Shown: positions 10,918 to 33,661 of the stretch, in pieces
Layout: each line of letters opens with the position of its first letter
Position numbering within the stretch: the first letter of the stretch is position 1
Assembly (NCBI RefSeq): GCF_027887165.1
Contig: NC_077228.1
Location: forward strand, 211,395,635-211,459,634
From: Monodelphis domestica
Taxonomy: Eukaryota; Chordata; Mammalia; Didelphimorphia; Didelphidae
Direction: 5' to 3'
DNA: 64,000 nucleotides
Made by a program: the position numbers and the translations under genes
The notes under the pieces: model-generated
The model's input: the letters and a program-made list of their open reading frames with translations, nothing else
Told to the model about the DNA's origin: nothing
The model's database searches: none

Positions 10918-11093
10918 GACCCAAGTGAGTTCAAGTCTCTTCATAGCTATGTAACCATCGGTTGTCCCATTGTCTGCCTCAGTTTCCTCATCTGTAAAAT
11001 GAGACTAGCTCTTGCCTCACAGGGTTACTTTTTGATAAAATGAAATTTGCAAAGCACCCTACAAACTTGAAAGCATTATACAAATATCATTGT
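10918..11093 (+). repeat. MIR/THER1-type SINE
   Basis: Core 'ctcagtttcctcatctgtaa', followed by 'tgcaaagcaccctacaaac' and a terminal tatcattgtt. Confidence 0.65.
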
Positions 11094-11296
11094 TCCACCT
11101 ATTTTAGCTTCTGATGGACTCTTAAAAACACCAAGTTAAACAACCACTTAGTACGATGCTTCACAAGGTTTGAATAGGAGAAAAGGCTCAAAGCTATAAT
11201 GATCACAGACTCCAAAGAAGGTAGAACAGGCATTACAGAGAAGTCAATATTTTAGTCCACAGCAGCAACTCCTTAGTTCTCAAGGCCCTTTGTTTC

Positions 11297-11518
11297 TTTC
11301 TGTTGTCACTTTGGTCATGTCCAATTGTTCATGACCCCATTTAGGATTTTCTTGCCAAAAATAGTGGTGTAGGTTGGCCATTTCTTTCTCCAGCTCATTT
11401 TACAGGTGAGGAAATGGAGGCCAAAAAGATAAAGTGACTTGCCCAAGGTCACACACAGCTAGAAAGTATCTCCCCAGGACCTCCTGTCTCGATCCACTGA
11501 GACACCTAGCTGTCCCCA
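11297..11518 (-). repeat. type B SINE
   Basis: Reverse copy ending gacacctagctgtcccc. It is followed by an L2/MIR-type tail at 11526-11585 (ctaataaatgttcatt). Confidence 0.75.
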
Positions 11519-11631
11519 CACACATACATATAGCATCTATTAGTGCCTGGCATATAGGAGGTGCCTAATAAATGTTCATTAAGTTCCTCCTTATCCACCT
11601 TATCAACTAATCAAGATTTCCTCTTCTCTAG

Positions 11632-11689
11632 GAAATATAGGTTAGGACTCAGCAACCCTGGGGACAACCGGAGTACTCGAATTTGGTGA
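11632..11689 (+). CDS. candidate terminal exon paired with 10108-10244
   Basis: The acceptor gatttcctcttctctag fits the split codon left by 10108-10244 (TC+G). The joined frame reads S-KYRLGLSNPGDNRSTRIW and stops at TGA (11687-11689). A competing donor (GTGAGAG at 11686) overlaps the stop. A possible ATTAAA polyadenylation signal is at 12386-12391. No protein match, so this stays a hypothesis. Confidence 0.15.
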
Positions 11690-11882
11690 GAGTGGCTGTA
11701 ACTCATTCTAAGATGTCCTTAACACCATTAACAGTACGCCGGATACATACAGCCCCCTCCCTTAAGGACCCCATGTCTTATCCCATAATGTGCACGTGCC
11801 ATTCCTGGGACAAGGGCCAGGAGGATGAAAAAAGAGCTTTGATTTTATTGACAACTCTCAGAAACTGGGCAGGGAGACATAA

Positions 11883-12050
11883 GGTAGCTAAATAGGGCCA
11901 GGCTTAGAGATGTGAGGTCCTGGGTTCGAATCTAAACTGACCCTTCCTGTGACCCTGAGTAAGTCAATCCCCTCTGCCAAGCTTTCAGTTCTGCCTTAAA
12001 AGCAATACATAAAATTGGTTTTAAGACAGAAGATAAGGGTTTAAAAAAGG
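11883..12050 (+). repeat. type A SINE, degenerate
   Basis: Forward copy missing several head bases. It keeps ctgggttcgaatct and the tail gataagggtttaaaaaa. Confidence 0.7.
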
Positions 12051-12348
12051 AATTAAGTCTGTTTTCTAGGGGAAAAGTGCTGCCTCAGAGCTTGGCTAAT
12101 GCCAAAGCTAGATGGTAGGGAAGGCTGAAGAGTGGGGATTGGGGATGGGGATTTTGAGCAGGTATAAGGAGGGGAACCTAATCAAGGATCAAATGGCTTC
12201 AAGGTATTTCTACACCCCAACCCTTGATCATCAGCAACTTCTCCTCCCTCCAGTCTAAGGACAGGGACAAAGAGCAAGATGGGAGGGAAGGGTTAAGATA
12301 AACAGCTCAGGCCTCAACCTTACTATTCCATCCCCTTTCCCTCCCTCC

Positions 12349-12366
12349 GGGGGGGGGGGGGGGGGG
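12349..12366 (+). repeat. poly-G run of 18
   Basis: Uninterrupted G18 following a pyrimidine-rich ccctccctcc. The length is likely unstable in sequencing. Confidence 0.9.
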
Positions 12367-12392
12367 CACTTCTAAGAGGAAATTCATTAAAG

Positions 12393-12480
12393 CCAGTTAG
12401 ATGAATTAACTGTGTGACTCTGGACAAGTCACTTCCTTCTAAGCAAAACTGGTTTCCAAGGTCCTTTTCAGCTCTATTCT
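12393..12480 (+). repeat. MIR fragment
   Basis: Reads gtgtgactctggacaagtca and then the MIR 3' line ggtccttttcagctctattc. Cut by the next SINE. Confidence 0.5.
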
Positions 12481-12683
12481 TCAGTTATGTTCAACTCTTC
12501 CTGACTCAATTTCTTGGCAGATATTGGAGTGGTTTGCCGTTCCCATCTTCAGCTCATTTTTAAATATGTGAAACAGACAAATAAGGCTTGACCAGGATCA
12601 CACAGCTAGTGAAACTAAGTTTGGCCTCAGGTCTTCCCGACTCCAGGCCTGGCCCTCCATTCATTGTGTCACCTAGCTGCCCT
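12481..12683 (-). repeat. type B SINE
   Basis: Reverse copy with atattggagtggtttgccg, ending gtcacctagctgccc. Confidence 0.75.
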
Positions 12684-12751
12684 TAAAAATTAGCAATACA
12701 AATCCATGATTCAAGGCCCAGTTTAGGGTGTTGAAACAGGACGGGTTTATT

Positions 12752-12957
12752 TTATTTTTTTAAACCCTCACCTTCCATCTTGAAATCAATACTGTATATT
12801 GGTTCCAATGCAGAAGAGTGGGTCAGGGCTAGGCAATGGGGGTTAAGTGACTTGCCCAGGGTCACACAGCTGGGAAGTGTCTGCGGTCAAATTTGAACCC
12901 AGGACCTCCCATCTCTAGGACAGACTCTCAATCCACTGAGCTACCCAGCTGCCCCCT
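12752..12957 (-). repeat. type A SINE; tail offers AATAAA on minus strand
   Basis: Near-consensus reverse copy. Its A-rich tail supplies two overlapping AATAAA motifs (12746-12756) downstream of UBALD2 in the direction of transcription, so it could provide or extend that gene's polyadenylation. Confidence 0.85.
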
Positions 12958-13069
12958 GGGTTTGTTTCTGCTGGGTTTGTTTCTAAGTTAGGAAAGAATA
13001 GCAACCACAGACACAAGAGGTTAGAAAATTCATTTTTTTAAAAAAATTTTAAATTAATAAAAAAAAAAA

Positions 13070-14022
13070 CTTTCAACCTGGCATGAGCAAGATTCTGATT
13101 TGGGAACTAAACCACAAGTCCTTGGTTGCAAACTTGTCCCATCCAAGCCAGCCACCTCCCACCAACTTGTGGCTCTGGTAGGAGAGGCTCAGGTCCTCCC
13201 CACCCCCATCCCTCCAGTACAACACAGTTCGGGGGCCCCAGCCCTGGAAGGGGGAGGCAATAAATCTTATCTGGGGGTGGGCCACCCCACCCATCTCCAC
13301 CCCACCAGGGTGGAGCCCCTGAGAGATCCGTACTGCCTCCAGGGTCTAAGCAGCAGTGATTGGGGGTGGAAGAGAAGATAATCTGGAACAGTGGTAGCTG
13401 GGATCAGCACTTCAGATTGGAGGGTACACAGAAGTCCTCACAGCCCCTCAAATCCATTTTTCTGTTGCCACTATTCCTACAGAGTCCCAAAGAGAGTCTG
13501 GTTTCTTCACTGGCTGCTGCTGCAGCCACCATCCAGATTCACAGCCTCAGCATGAGAATGGGGTTGCTCCCCTCCCCTCTCCTCCACCGTCACAGTTGCT
13601 CTAGAGGTTGGCACCCCCCCCCCCCAGTGACCAGAACAATTTGTTACCCAGAGATCTGTTATTAGTCAAGCACTCAGGTGGAGAGGGGCAGAGAAGTTTT
13701 CTGTCTTCTCCCTTCTCTCTCCAAGGCTGGCCCCAGTCTCCTATACATTAGATATATCTGTATATTTATATATATTATAGTTATATATTAAAAAGAGAAA
13801 AGACCAATTATTGACTTTCCTGAAGAGACTTCCCCCCCACCCCCCCCAAGGCCTCGGTGGCTCAGGAAGTTAAAAAAAAATTATAAAATTTTCCAGTGCA
13901 ATCTTCAGGAAACACCCCACCCCATCCCACCCCACCCTTCCCTAACCTGTCCTCTGCTCCCACCCCTACCCAAGCACTTCTAGCCCCTGCATCCCCAGCC
14001 CGGGCCCCAGCAGCACAAAGTC
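13070..14022 (-). other. UBALD2: probable UBALD2 3' UTR
   Basis: About 950 bp downstream of the stop contain no recognisable transposon, although both flanks are full of them. This is typical of a retained 3' UTR. It has an AU-rich stretch (13741-13795) and a GC-rich lower half. There is no clear AATAAA on the minus strand inside it. The nearest AATAAA pair (12746-12756) lies in the tail of a SINE, so the polyadenylation site is unresolved. Confidence 0.6.
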
Positions 14023-25797
<11,775 letters not shown>

Positions 25798-25990
25798 TCA
25801 GTCCACCCGCTCGCCGCCGCCGCCTCCTCCTCGTCGTCCTCTTTTCCTTCCCAACCCCCCAGCAATCGTCGCCTGCGCTCCCTCCCCTCCCTCCGGCCCG
25901 AGCAGCCTGCCTCAATCAGCCCCGACCGGACGAATGTTGTGGTTCGCCCGCTCTCCCTCCTCCCCGGGAGAACACCACAAACAACAGCGC

Positions 25991-26000
25991 GGGGCGGGGC
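25991..26000. promoter_or_regulatory. UBALD2: GC box (Sp/KLF-type)
   Basis: GGGGCGGGGC lies about 325 bp upstream of the UBALD2 start codon, inside the CpG block. It is a consensus Sp1-type site by sequence only. Confidence 0.55.
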
Positions 26001-26045
26001 CTGGGAGTGTCCCAACGTTCGAGGCCCCGCATTCCGCGGCCGCTG

Positions 26046-26348
26046 ATTGGACAGCGCGCCTCTCCGCCAGAGCTCTGGCGCATGTATGGACGTTCGATTC
26101 GAATCCCGGAGTCTCCGAGGCTGTTACTGTTGCTCTTTTTTTCCCTTTACCCCCGCCTCCCTCCGGCCTAGTCCATTGGAGGAGGCTTGAGCTGTCGGGC
26201 TCCCCGGGCATTGGCTGTTTGCTGTGTTTTGGCTTCTGGGGCCTGTGGTTGGCTGTAACTTGGCAGTTGGGAGGAGCGGCAGGTGCTGATTGGCCATTCG
26301 TGCTCCTGTTTGAACTCAACTTGAAAACCTTGAGTGTTTGCTGATTGG
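26046..26348 (-). promoter_or_regulatory. UBALD2: cluster of five CCAAT boxes
   Basis: ATTGG (CCAAT on the minus strand) occurs at 26046-26050, 26175-26179, 26210-26214, 26289-26293 and 26344-26348. All face the same way, toward UBALD2. At least three have the fuller TGATTGG or ATTGGCT context favoured by NF-Y. The cluster sits 380-680 bp upstream of the start codon. It may also serve the divergent neighbour. Confidence 0.5.
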
Positions 26349-26399
26349 CTGAGGCCCTTCTGTTTTCTGTTGTAGGAATGGGGCTGGTGTAGCCAAGTT

Positions 26400-27164
26400 C
26401 ATTCATTACTTCATTGAAACTGAACATGCTCAGCTGGAAAAGCGAGCCTGAGTGGGTTTGACTCATTTCCTCTCGAAGATGTGGTCATCTCAAGAAACAG
26501 AATTATCAAAATAGAAAACAGACAGAGTTGTTGCAGCTGCTCAAATCACAGTCCTATACGTTTCAAGACTCCCTCACTTTGTTTCCTTTTTGCTAATTTT
26601 TAGAACTTTGATCTCAGTAAGTGTAAAACAATAAGAATTTACAGTGAATATTTTAAGTAATTTACTGATGCACAGGATGAAAAAATAATAATTTCTCAGA
26701 CTTTAAAACTGAGGTTTGTTTTGTTTATGTTCTCCAGGACAAACCGAAACTTTAATTTCCTTTACTATTAAAAGAAAAAAAGACATTCATTTACACTGGG
26801 CCCTAACTGCTATCAGGTCCCATTAAAACAAATGAAATCAATGAGATCATAAGAATTTTGTGTTTGGGTTGTGGGAGAAAGGAATAGAATTTTATATGCT
26901 TATCACCTTAGCCTATGGTAGGGGTGGAGCCCCCTTTCTTACTAGGAGTCCTTGCTCTAGGCTCATACAGAACTAGATTCAGTCCTGACTAAGTGAAGTG
27001 CTGATCTCTAAAAAGAGGAGATGACTATTCAAGCTTTCTTTGGCTCATTGTGGCTTCCTCCCCTAGAATTCTGAGGGAAAATTCTCTAAGTTTGCATTTG
27101 GCTCATTTCCAGAATCTCCCCCAAAAGTGCCTTTTAGAGAGGATACTAAATGTACAAAGTAGTA
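26400..27164. other. upstream intergenic DNA, nothing recognised
   Basis: No repeat or exon could be supported. GC falls sharply after the promoter block. Confidence 0.4.
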
Positions 27165-27177
27165 GATATCAAGTATA

Positions 27178-27419
27178 TTCTTCAATTGTGTCCAACTCTT
27201 CATGACCCTGGGGGGGGGGCAAAAATCCTGGAGTAGTTTGCCATGTCCTTCTCCAGCTCATTTTACAGATGAGGAAATTGAGGCCAACAGGCTTAAATGA
27301 CTTGCCCAAGGTCACACATCTAATAACTGTCTGAGGCCAGATTTGAACTCAAGAAAGTGAGTCTTCCTGACTCTAGGCCTGGCACTCTATCTGCCTTACC
27401 ACCTTGTTGCTGCATATAG
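27178..27419 (-). repeat. type B SINE with exact 13-bp target duplication
   Basis: Reverse copy flanked by gatatcaagtata at 27165-27177 and 27420-27432. The perfect duplication fits LINE-mediated insertion and gives exact element ends. A poly-G run (G9) interrupts the tail body. Confidence 0.9.
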
Positions 27420-27432
27420 GATATCAAGTATA

Positions 27433-28393
27433 GGATAAGAATTTATTTCCTTTCACAAAAGAAATGCTTAAAACACAAAAGACCCATAAGCTTGAATTGA
27501 CAGATGTTTAAAACATGAAACTATAACCCCAGTGTTCCTCATGCATTCTCAGGGGGTTTGGGAAAGTCTGAGTGGGGCAATTAAACATTCTGAGGACTCA
27601 GGGAAGCCCATAACAGATATAGAAACACATATTACCTATTATCTCCTCAGAAGTAAAAGCTCCTGAGAGACTTGTGAGACTACTGAATAGGTTGGATTTT
27701 CCTCCTATTTTGTACTAGAGCAACTCAAGGTCTAGATTTTCTGGCCAACCTCCAGCAAACAGATCACTCTTCTGGTGACAATCTTCTTTAAGAAGGTTGT
27801 AGCTATAGAAAGCACCTCCGACTTCTAACCAACTTCCAGGAATTTCCACCCTCTTTTCCTTGTGAATTAGCAACCAAGGGAGAAACATCTATCTCAGTAT
27901 TGCTGTTCAGTTACCTGCATTCAAGAAAAGAAATTCAAACCAGAAAAAGCATCTAAAGACTTGAGATCCATGCTTAGACTCACCTAAGCAAACATGGGTA
28001 GATTTACCAATATGCAGATATAGTTGTCAGTGAGGGAGAGAGAAAATCTCTCTCAGGAGGTCCAAGGAAGAGTGTTTTGGAATCCTAAACCACAAGTTGA
28101 AAAGAACAAGAGTGGAAATCATTTCTCCTATTAAAGCCTACTGAATGTGAAGCTCTTTCTGTTCAATCATTAGTCATTTTCAGCATTAGTACGAAGTCAT
28201 GAGGACCTATAGAAGGAGGAGGGCCCCTTTAGTCATATATGTCCTTTTGCATGGGTCTGAGTATGGGGCCTACATTGAAGGGCCAGAATATAGACAGGCT
28301 AAACTCCATGGAAAGAGCCCCAGACTAGCCAAATACAGGGTCTTTTCTGATAGAGACTAAGGGTTAATCCTAACTCTCATATTATATGGATAA
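27433..28393. other. intergenic DNA, nothing recognised
   Basis: About 960 bp with no repeat family or exon that I can name. Confidence 0.3.
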
Positions 28394-28658
28394 GGGGCAG
28401 CTGGATGGTACAGTGAATAGAGCCCAGGGCTAAAAGTCAGAAAGTTTCACCTTTACTGGATTGTAATCCAGTCTCAGACATTTCCTAGCCATGTGACCCC
28501 CCCAGTAAGGCACTTAACCCAGTTGGCCTCAGTTTCCTCCTCTGTAAAATGAGCTGGAGAAGGAAATGACAAACCACTCCAGTATCTTTGTTAAGAAAAC
28601 TCCAAATGGGATCATGAAGCATCTAACACAACTGAAACAACTGAACAAGAGCAACAAC
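28394..28658 (+). repeat. type B SINE
   Basis: Forward copy. The body ggagaaggaaatgacaaacc is clear and the tail is ctgaacaagagcaacaac. The B box region is rearranged. Confidence 0.8.
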
Positions 28659-28769
28659 ATAGAACAGGATCTGGAGTATTATAGGATGTGAAGTCAGAGA
28701 GGAGGATGAAGGAGATATATGTAGGGGAAAGCAAGTCTAGAGAACAGTCTACTACCAGAGCTGAAAAGT

Positions 28770-29135
28770 CTATTTCTAAGTAGAAAAGAACTTAGATCAT
28801 TCAGTCCAGCCCCTTTATTTATAAATAAGAAAACTGAGGCCCAGAGTAGTTTAGTAATTTTTCTCTAGGTAAGTAAAGGTTCTTAACTTGGAGTTGGTGA
28901 ATTTGTGGCTTTTTATTTGTTTTTAATGTTTTGTTAGCCATTTTGCAATAGAATTAATTTTCTTTATACTCCTATGTATTATATTTTATGCATTTTAAAA
29001 CCATTTCTTCCAAAAATGGATCTAAAAACTTCCCAGACAGTCACTAGGGTACATACCATCCAAAAAAACTTAACTATTCACATTTCTAGTAAATATCAGT
29101 CACCATTTGAACCCAGGCCTTCTGAGTCTAAACCC
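28770..29135 (-). repeat. MIR-type SINE split by hAT-like element
   Basis: Reverse MIR text at 28770-28874 (aagaaaactgaggcccagag) and 29096-29135 (catttgaacccaggccttct). Confidence 0.5.
28875..29088 (-). repeat. ancient hAT-like element, second copy
   Basis: Begins aaaggttcttaacttgg and contains cctatgtattatattttatg, the reverse complement of the family at 22380. It sits inside a MIR, so it is younger than that MIR. Confidence 0.45.
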
Positions 29136-29149
29136 AAGGGGTTTTTTCC

Positions 29150-29340
29150 CCTTCCTTCCTTCCTTCCTTCCTTCCTTCCTTCTTTCCTTCCTTCTTTCCT
29201 TCCTTCCTTCCTTCCTTCCTTCCTTCCTTCCTTCCTTCCTTTCTTCATTCCTTTCTTCCTTTCCTTCCTTCCTTCCTCCCTCCTTTCCTCCCTTCCTTCT
29301 TTATTCCCTCCCTCACTCCTTTCTTTCTTTCTTTCTTTTC
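29150..29340 (+). repeat. (CTTC)n microsatellite
   Basis: About 190 bp of CTTCC/TTCC units with interruptions, grading into CTTT. It generates spurious Ser/Phe/Leu/Pro open frames. Confidence 0.95.
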
Positions 29341-29789
29341 CTCATTTTATTCTACTAATAGTTTCTAAGACCTTTGACATAAGTTGAAAATCAGGCATAA
29401 TAGAGAATCCCATTATTTAATCAATATTTCTTATACAGACATACCTAGGCACTTTATGACTTTTCTTAGACTTATCAGAGCTACCAGCATCGCTAGTCTT
29501 GTTCTTTGGGGTCATTATTAATAAATAAATAGAATTCATGAAACAAAGAGAAGTACTGCTCTGACAAGAACATGACTTTTTACAAGCTAGAACTCTGGCC
29601 AAAGACTGATGGGGGAGCTAATATTTGGCACAATACAATGTAATGACTCACACTAACCCTTCTCAGAGGGAGAATAAACATGATTGGATGAATTGCTTCA
29701 AAACTTTCTGCTGCTTGGGGAAATGGCTCATATATAGTGTGCAATTAACAAATTTTATTTTACTTCCCCCCCCCCCCTCCTGCTTTTAT

Positions 29790-29995
29790 TAGTTTTTAAA
29801 GCTTTCTTTTCTACCTTGGAACCAATACTAATACTACATATTGGTTCCAAGGCAGAAGAGTGGTAAGGGCTAGGCAATGGGGGTTAAGTGACTTGCCCAG
29901 GGTCACACGGCTAGGAAGTGTCTGAGGCCAGATTTGAACCTAAGACTCCCATCTCTATGCCTGGCTCTCCAACCACTAAACCACCCAGCTGCCCC
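29790..29995 (-). repeat. type A SINE
   Basis: Reverse copy close to consensus, with a small duplication (aatactaatactac) near its tail. Confidence 0.85.
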
Positions 29996-30134
29996 TGCCT
30001 TTATTTATTTTTTTTATGCTAATTGGGTATACCTGAATTCTTGTCTGTTGAGTTCTTGTAAAACGGGTTCCTATTATATGTTTTATCCAGTCAGATCTGT
30101 AGGGAGGGAGTGTGGGACCCAAGCTCTTATCTAA

Positions 30135-30285
30135 TATACTAAGTGTATGATTTGGAGTAAGCCACTTAACGTCAAATTTCAATTTCCTCATCTTTAAATT
30201 GAAATAATAATAATAATACCTGTTAGTTGCAAGTAGGAGGGTTGTGAAGTGATTTTTGAATCTTAAAATGGTATATAAATGCCAT
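30135..30285 (+). repeat. MIR-type SINE
   Basis: 'gatttggagtaagccactta', 'aatttcctcatctttaaat' and 'gaatcttaaaatggtatata'. Interrupted by the following SINE. Confidence 0.55.
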
Positions 30286-30467
30286 TTTTTTTCCTTTCTA
30301 AAATGTTTATCTTCTGTTGTAGTATCAGTTCTAAGATAGAGGAGAAGCAAAGGCTAGGCAACGGGGGTGAAGTGACTTGCCTGGGTCACACGGCTAGGTC
30401 ACATTTAGACCCAGGTCCTCCCAACTCCAAGCCTGGCTCCCTATCCACTGAGTCACCTAGCTGCCCC
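30285..30467 (-). repeat. type A SINE
   Basis: Reverse copy. 'ataaatgccat' recurs on both sides (before 30285 and near 30476), marking the target duplication. Confidence 0.8.
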
Positions 30468-30883
30468 ATAAATCCATAAATGCCATTAGAACGAGAGAAA
30501 GCCATAGGTTTGTTTTGTGTGTTTGTTTGATTGTTTGTTTTTGGCTCTGGCCATAGACTCCCACGGAAACAATGAATTTATTCTAGTAGATAGGATTTTC
30601 ATTGTTCTGTCATCCTTCTGTTTAGGAGAGGGATGGGACCTGTGATTTCATTGGCATAGGGAACTTCCTGCTTGGGGAAACTCCCTCTTACCAAAGTACT
30701 TGGCACCTTCTCTGTCATTTATGATCTTAGAGAGCTGCTGGCAGTCACAGGGCTCAAAAAGATTGAATGATTTGCCCAAGGGATACACACCCAGTACACA
30801 GGAGAGGGAAGACAGAACTCAGGTCTTCCTTCCCACGTTCCAGGGCTGTCCTTCCTCCCACTATATCATGCTTTATTCACTTC

Positions 30884-31060
30884 TTTTTTAGTTTTTTTGA
30901 ACCCTTCTCTTCTGTCTTAGAATCAGGAAGGACTAGGCAATAGGAGTTAAGTGACTTGCCCAGGGTCACAAAGCTAGAAAGCATCTGGGGCTATATTTGA
31001 ATCCAGAACCTCCTGTCTCTGGACCTGATTCTCAATCCACTGAGCCACCCAGTTGCCTCT
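30884..31060 (-). repeat. type A SINE, internally deleted
   Basis: Reverse copy lacking the 'attggttccaaggcagaag' block. Ends gagccacccagttgcc. Confidence 0.75.
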
Positions 31061-31555
31061 CATCTCCACTTCTTTTTAAAGGGATTGAATTTGGCATTTT
31101 ACTTGCCAAAACTTGTTTCTCTGGCAGCAAAACAGATTTCAGAAGCCGAAGTCACCACAGTGGGCAGGAGCACCCAAAGCATAGCTGTCCTCTTCCTGTA
31201 ATTGCTGGGTGAAAACAAAAGCCAGTAGCCGCCAGCTTCTATTACTAAGGAACTCAGACAACCAGCGGGCAGAAGAACAAGGAAGTGTGGTAATCGGGAG
31301 AATCCAGGCTCCAGAAGTAAATGCAAACAACAAAAACACCAGACTCAAAAGCAACAGTATCCTGCTGCCTGAGACAGAGAAAAAGGCTTCAGAAGGGAGG
31401 GTAAACAGTGATCCTCACTCAAATTAACAACCTTCTTTCTAACCGCACCCCAGATAATTTAATTTAAAAAAAAACAAAAAAACAAAAAAAACACTGAGCA
31501 GCCAATCTTGAAAATGCCAAAATCACAGGGTCAGTTGTTTCCTAGATAGCAATTG

Positions 31556-31725
31556 TTGCCTGTTGTTCAGTCATTTCAAGAGATCCACAGGGTTTTCTTG
31601 GCATGCTTTGCCATTGCCTTTCCCAGGGGTCCATAGAAGTTAAGGGACTTGACTAAGGTCACACAGCCAGGAAGTTTCTGAGGCTAGATTTGAACTCTAA
31701 AAGTCCAGTGCCACCTAGCTGCCCG
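31556..31725 (-). repeat. type B SINE, shortened
   Basis: Reverse copy with a deleted middle. Head complement gtgccacctagctgccc. Confidence 0.7.
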
Positions 31726-31729
31726 AAAT

Positions 31730-31978
31730 TGTTATTATTGTTGTTTCAAATCATGTCTGATTCTTCTTGACTCCCATTTGGGGTTTTCTTGGCAAAGACA
31801 CTGGAGGCAGTTGCTGGGTTTTTTTCCAGCTCAGTTTACAGATGAGGAAACTGAGGCAAACAAGGTTCAGTGACTTGCCACAGTCACACAGTAAGTGTTT
31901 AAGTCTGGATTTTAACTATGTGAAGAGAAATTCTATCTTCACAACTCAGATTTTCCTGAAACCAGGTCCAATGAGCCA
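31730..31978 (-). repeat. type B SINE
   Basis: Reverse copy immediately after the previous one. Tail complement attgttattattgttgtttc, core aggaaactgaggcaaacaag. Confidence 0.8.
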
Positions 31979-32371
31979 CTAACAAAAATTGAATTCACCT
32001 GAATTGCCAAACTGTTGGTGATGAGCTAGATAGCAAGGCAGTTCACAATTATTTAGATATGTACCACTGGATAATATGTTTTTCCAGGCCCTGGGAGGAT
32101 AAGGATAGGAGCTGGACTTGTGAATTCATTAAAATAGGGAACTCTTAGGAGGAAAAAAACTCTCTTTACCATTGCAAGTTGGTAATTTAGAGTTTTATAG
32201 CATTACTTGGAATATTGAGAAGTCAAGGGAATTGTCCAGGATCACCAAAGGCAACACTCAACCCAGGTCTTGCTCTTTTAGGTTTGCTCTCTATGCAGAA
32301 GACACCTTTTCCTGATCTAGAGTGCAGTGCAATTCCAATCCATGTATAATGTCACTTAAAAGACCAGAAGG

Positions 32372-32562
32372 AGGGGGCAGCAGGGTGGCTCAGTGGATTG
32401 AGAGCTGGGCCTAGAGATGGGAGGTCCTAGGTTCAAATCTGACCTCAGATACTTCCTAGCTGTGTGACCCTGGACAAGTCACTTAAACCCTTTTTCCTAG
32501 CCTCTCTCCCTTTTAGGTCTTAGAACTGAACCTAAGACAAAAGGTAAAGGTTAAAAAAAAGA
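32372..32562 (+). repeat. type A SINE
   Basis: Forward copy. A box gtggctcagtgg and B box aggttcaaatc intact. Shortened tail body. Confidence 0.85.
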
Positions 32563-33104
32563 CTAAAGGCTGATTCAGAAGTGTATGTGTTCATTGTGTT
32601 TGCAGAAGTGTTTATATTTTTAGCTTCTAAGATTTTGTCCCAGGTCGTCAGAGCTTCAAAAGGATTTCCCAGAAGGAGATAGTAAGAGTGGTCTCCTCAT
32701 AGAAGTGTTTTGAGAATGAATGATGTAATGTTTGTAGAGAATCTAGAATTGTTTGGATGAAAGCAACTTCCCAAGTAGAAGGTATTATTAAATCGAGTCA
32801 TTATTATTTTAATCTAAAAGGGCAATATATGGCAGGCATAAAACAGTAATAAAAGCGTGGGCACTAATGACAAATAATAACACACCAGTAAGTCACAGAA
32901 AGAAAAACTCTCATTACATTAATGGCTTTGTATGATCGGTGATGCAGCAACCTAGGGGAAGTGAGAACAAAAAAAAATATTACCTTGTATTTCCTCTACA
33001 TGAGATAATAAGGAAGTTATGAATAAGAGTTAATTGACTGAATTTTGAAACAAGGCACATTACCTGGGTATGGAGTATTTGCTATCATAGTACATCCTCA
33101 AGTT

Positions 33105-33534
33105 TTTGCATTTCAGTTGTTTTTCAGTGGTATCTGACTTTTGTGACCCCATTTGGGATTTTCTAGGCAAAGACATTGGAGTGGTTTGCCATTTCCTGCT
33201 CCAGCTTTTTTTTTTTAAGCCCTTATCTTCTGTCTTGGAATCAGTACTCTGTTTTGGTTCCAAGGCAGAGGAGTGGTAAGGGCTAGGCAATAGGGGTCAA
33301 GTGACTTGCCCAGGGTCACACAGCTGGTAAGTGTCCGAGGCCAGATTTGAACCCAGGACCTCCCATCTCTAGGCCTGGCTCTCAGTCCACTAAGCTACCC
33401 AGCTGCCCCTTCCAGCTTATTTTATAGATAGGGAAGTTGAGGCAAACGGGGTAAAATGACTTACTCAGGGTCACACAGTTAAGAAGTGTTTGTGAGGGGA
33501 TTTGAACCTACCTCCAGGCCCAGCATTCTATCTA
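33105..33534 (-). repeat. type B SINE split by type A SINE
   Basis: Occupies 33105-33205 and 33410-33534. 'tccagct' is repeated at both edges of the insert (33200-33206 and 33411-33417). Confidence 0.85.
33206..33409 (-). repeat. type A SINE nested in type B
   Basis: Full-length reverse copy near consensus. Its position shows type A activity after this type B insertion. Confidence 0.88.
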
Positions 33535-33661
33535 CCATTGTTTGCATGAGGTCAGGGACTGAATTTCTGAAAGTCTTTTCACATATATTCAAAGAAGCAA
33601 ATGAGGAGTAGATCTCATACATTATCCTCATTTTACAGATAAGAAAAATAATACACAGAGG

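Noticed and set aside
26088-26115. tRNA B-box-like sequence (cgattcgaatcccgg)
   Set aside because: No A box at the right distance and no cloverleaf. A chance match in CpG-rich DNA.
26377-26400. Possible first exon of RNF157 on the plus strand
   Set aside because: An ATGGGG occurs but the frame closes after a few codons and does not encode the expected MGALTSR start. RNF157 probably lies beyond the window.
29149-29387. Long Ser/Phe/Leu/Pro open frames (137 and 83 codons)
   Set aside because: Produced by the (CTTC)n microsatellite. No start context or splice support.
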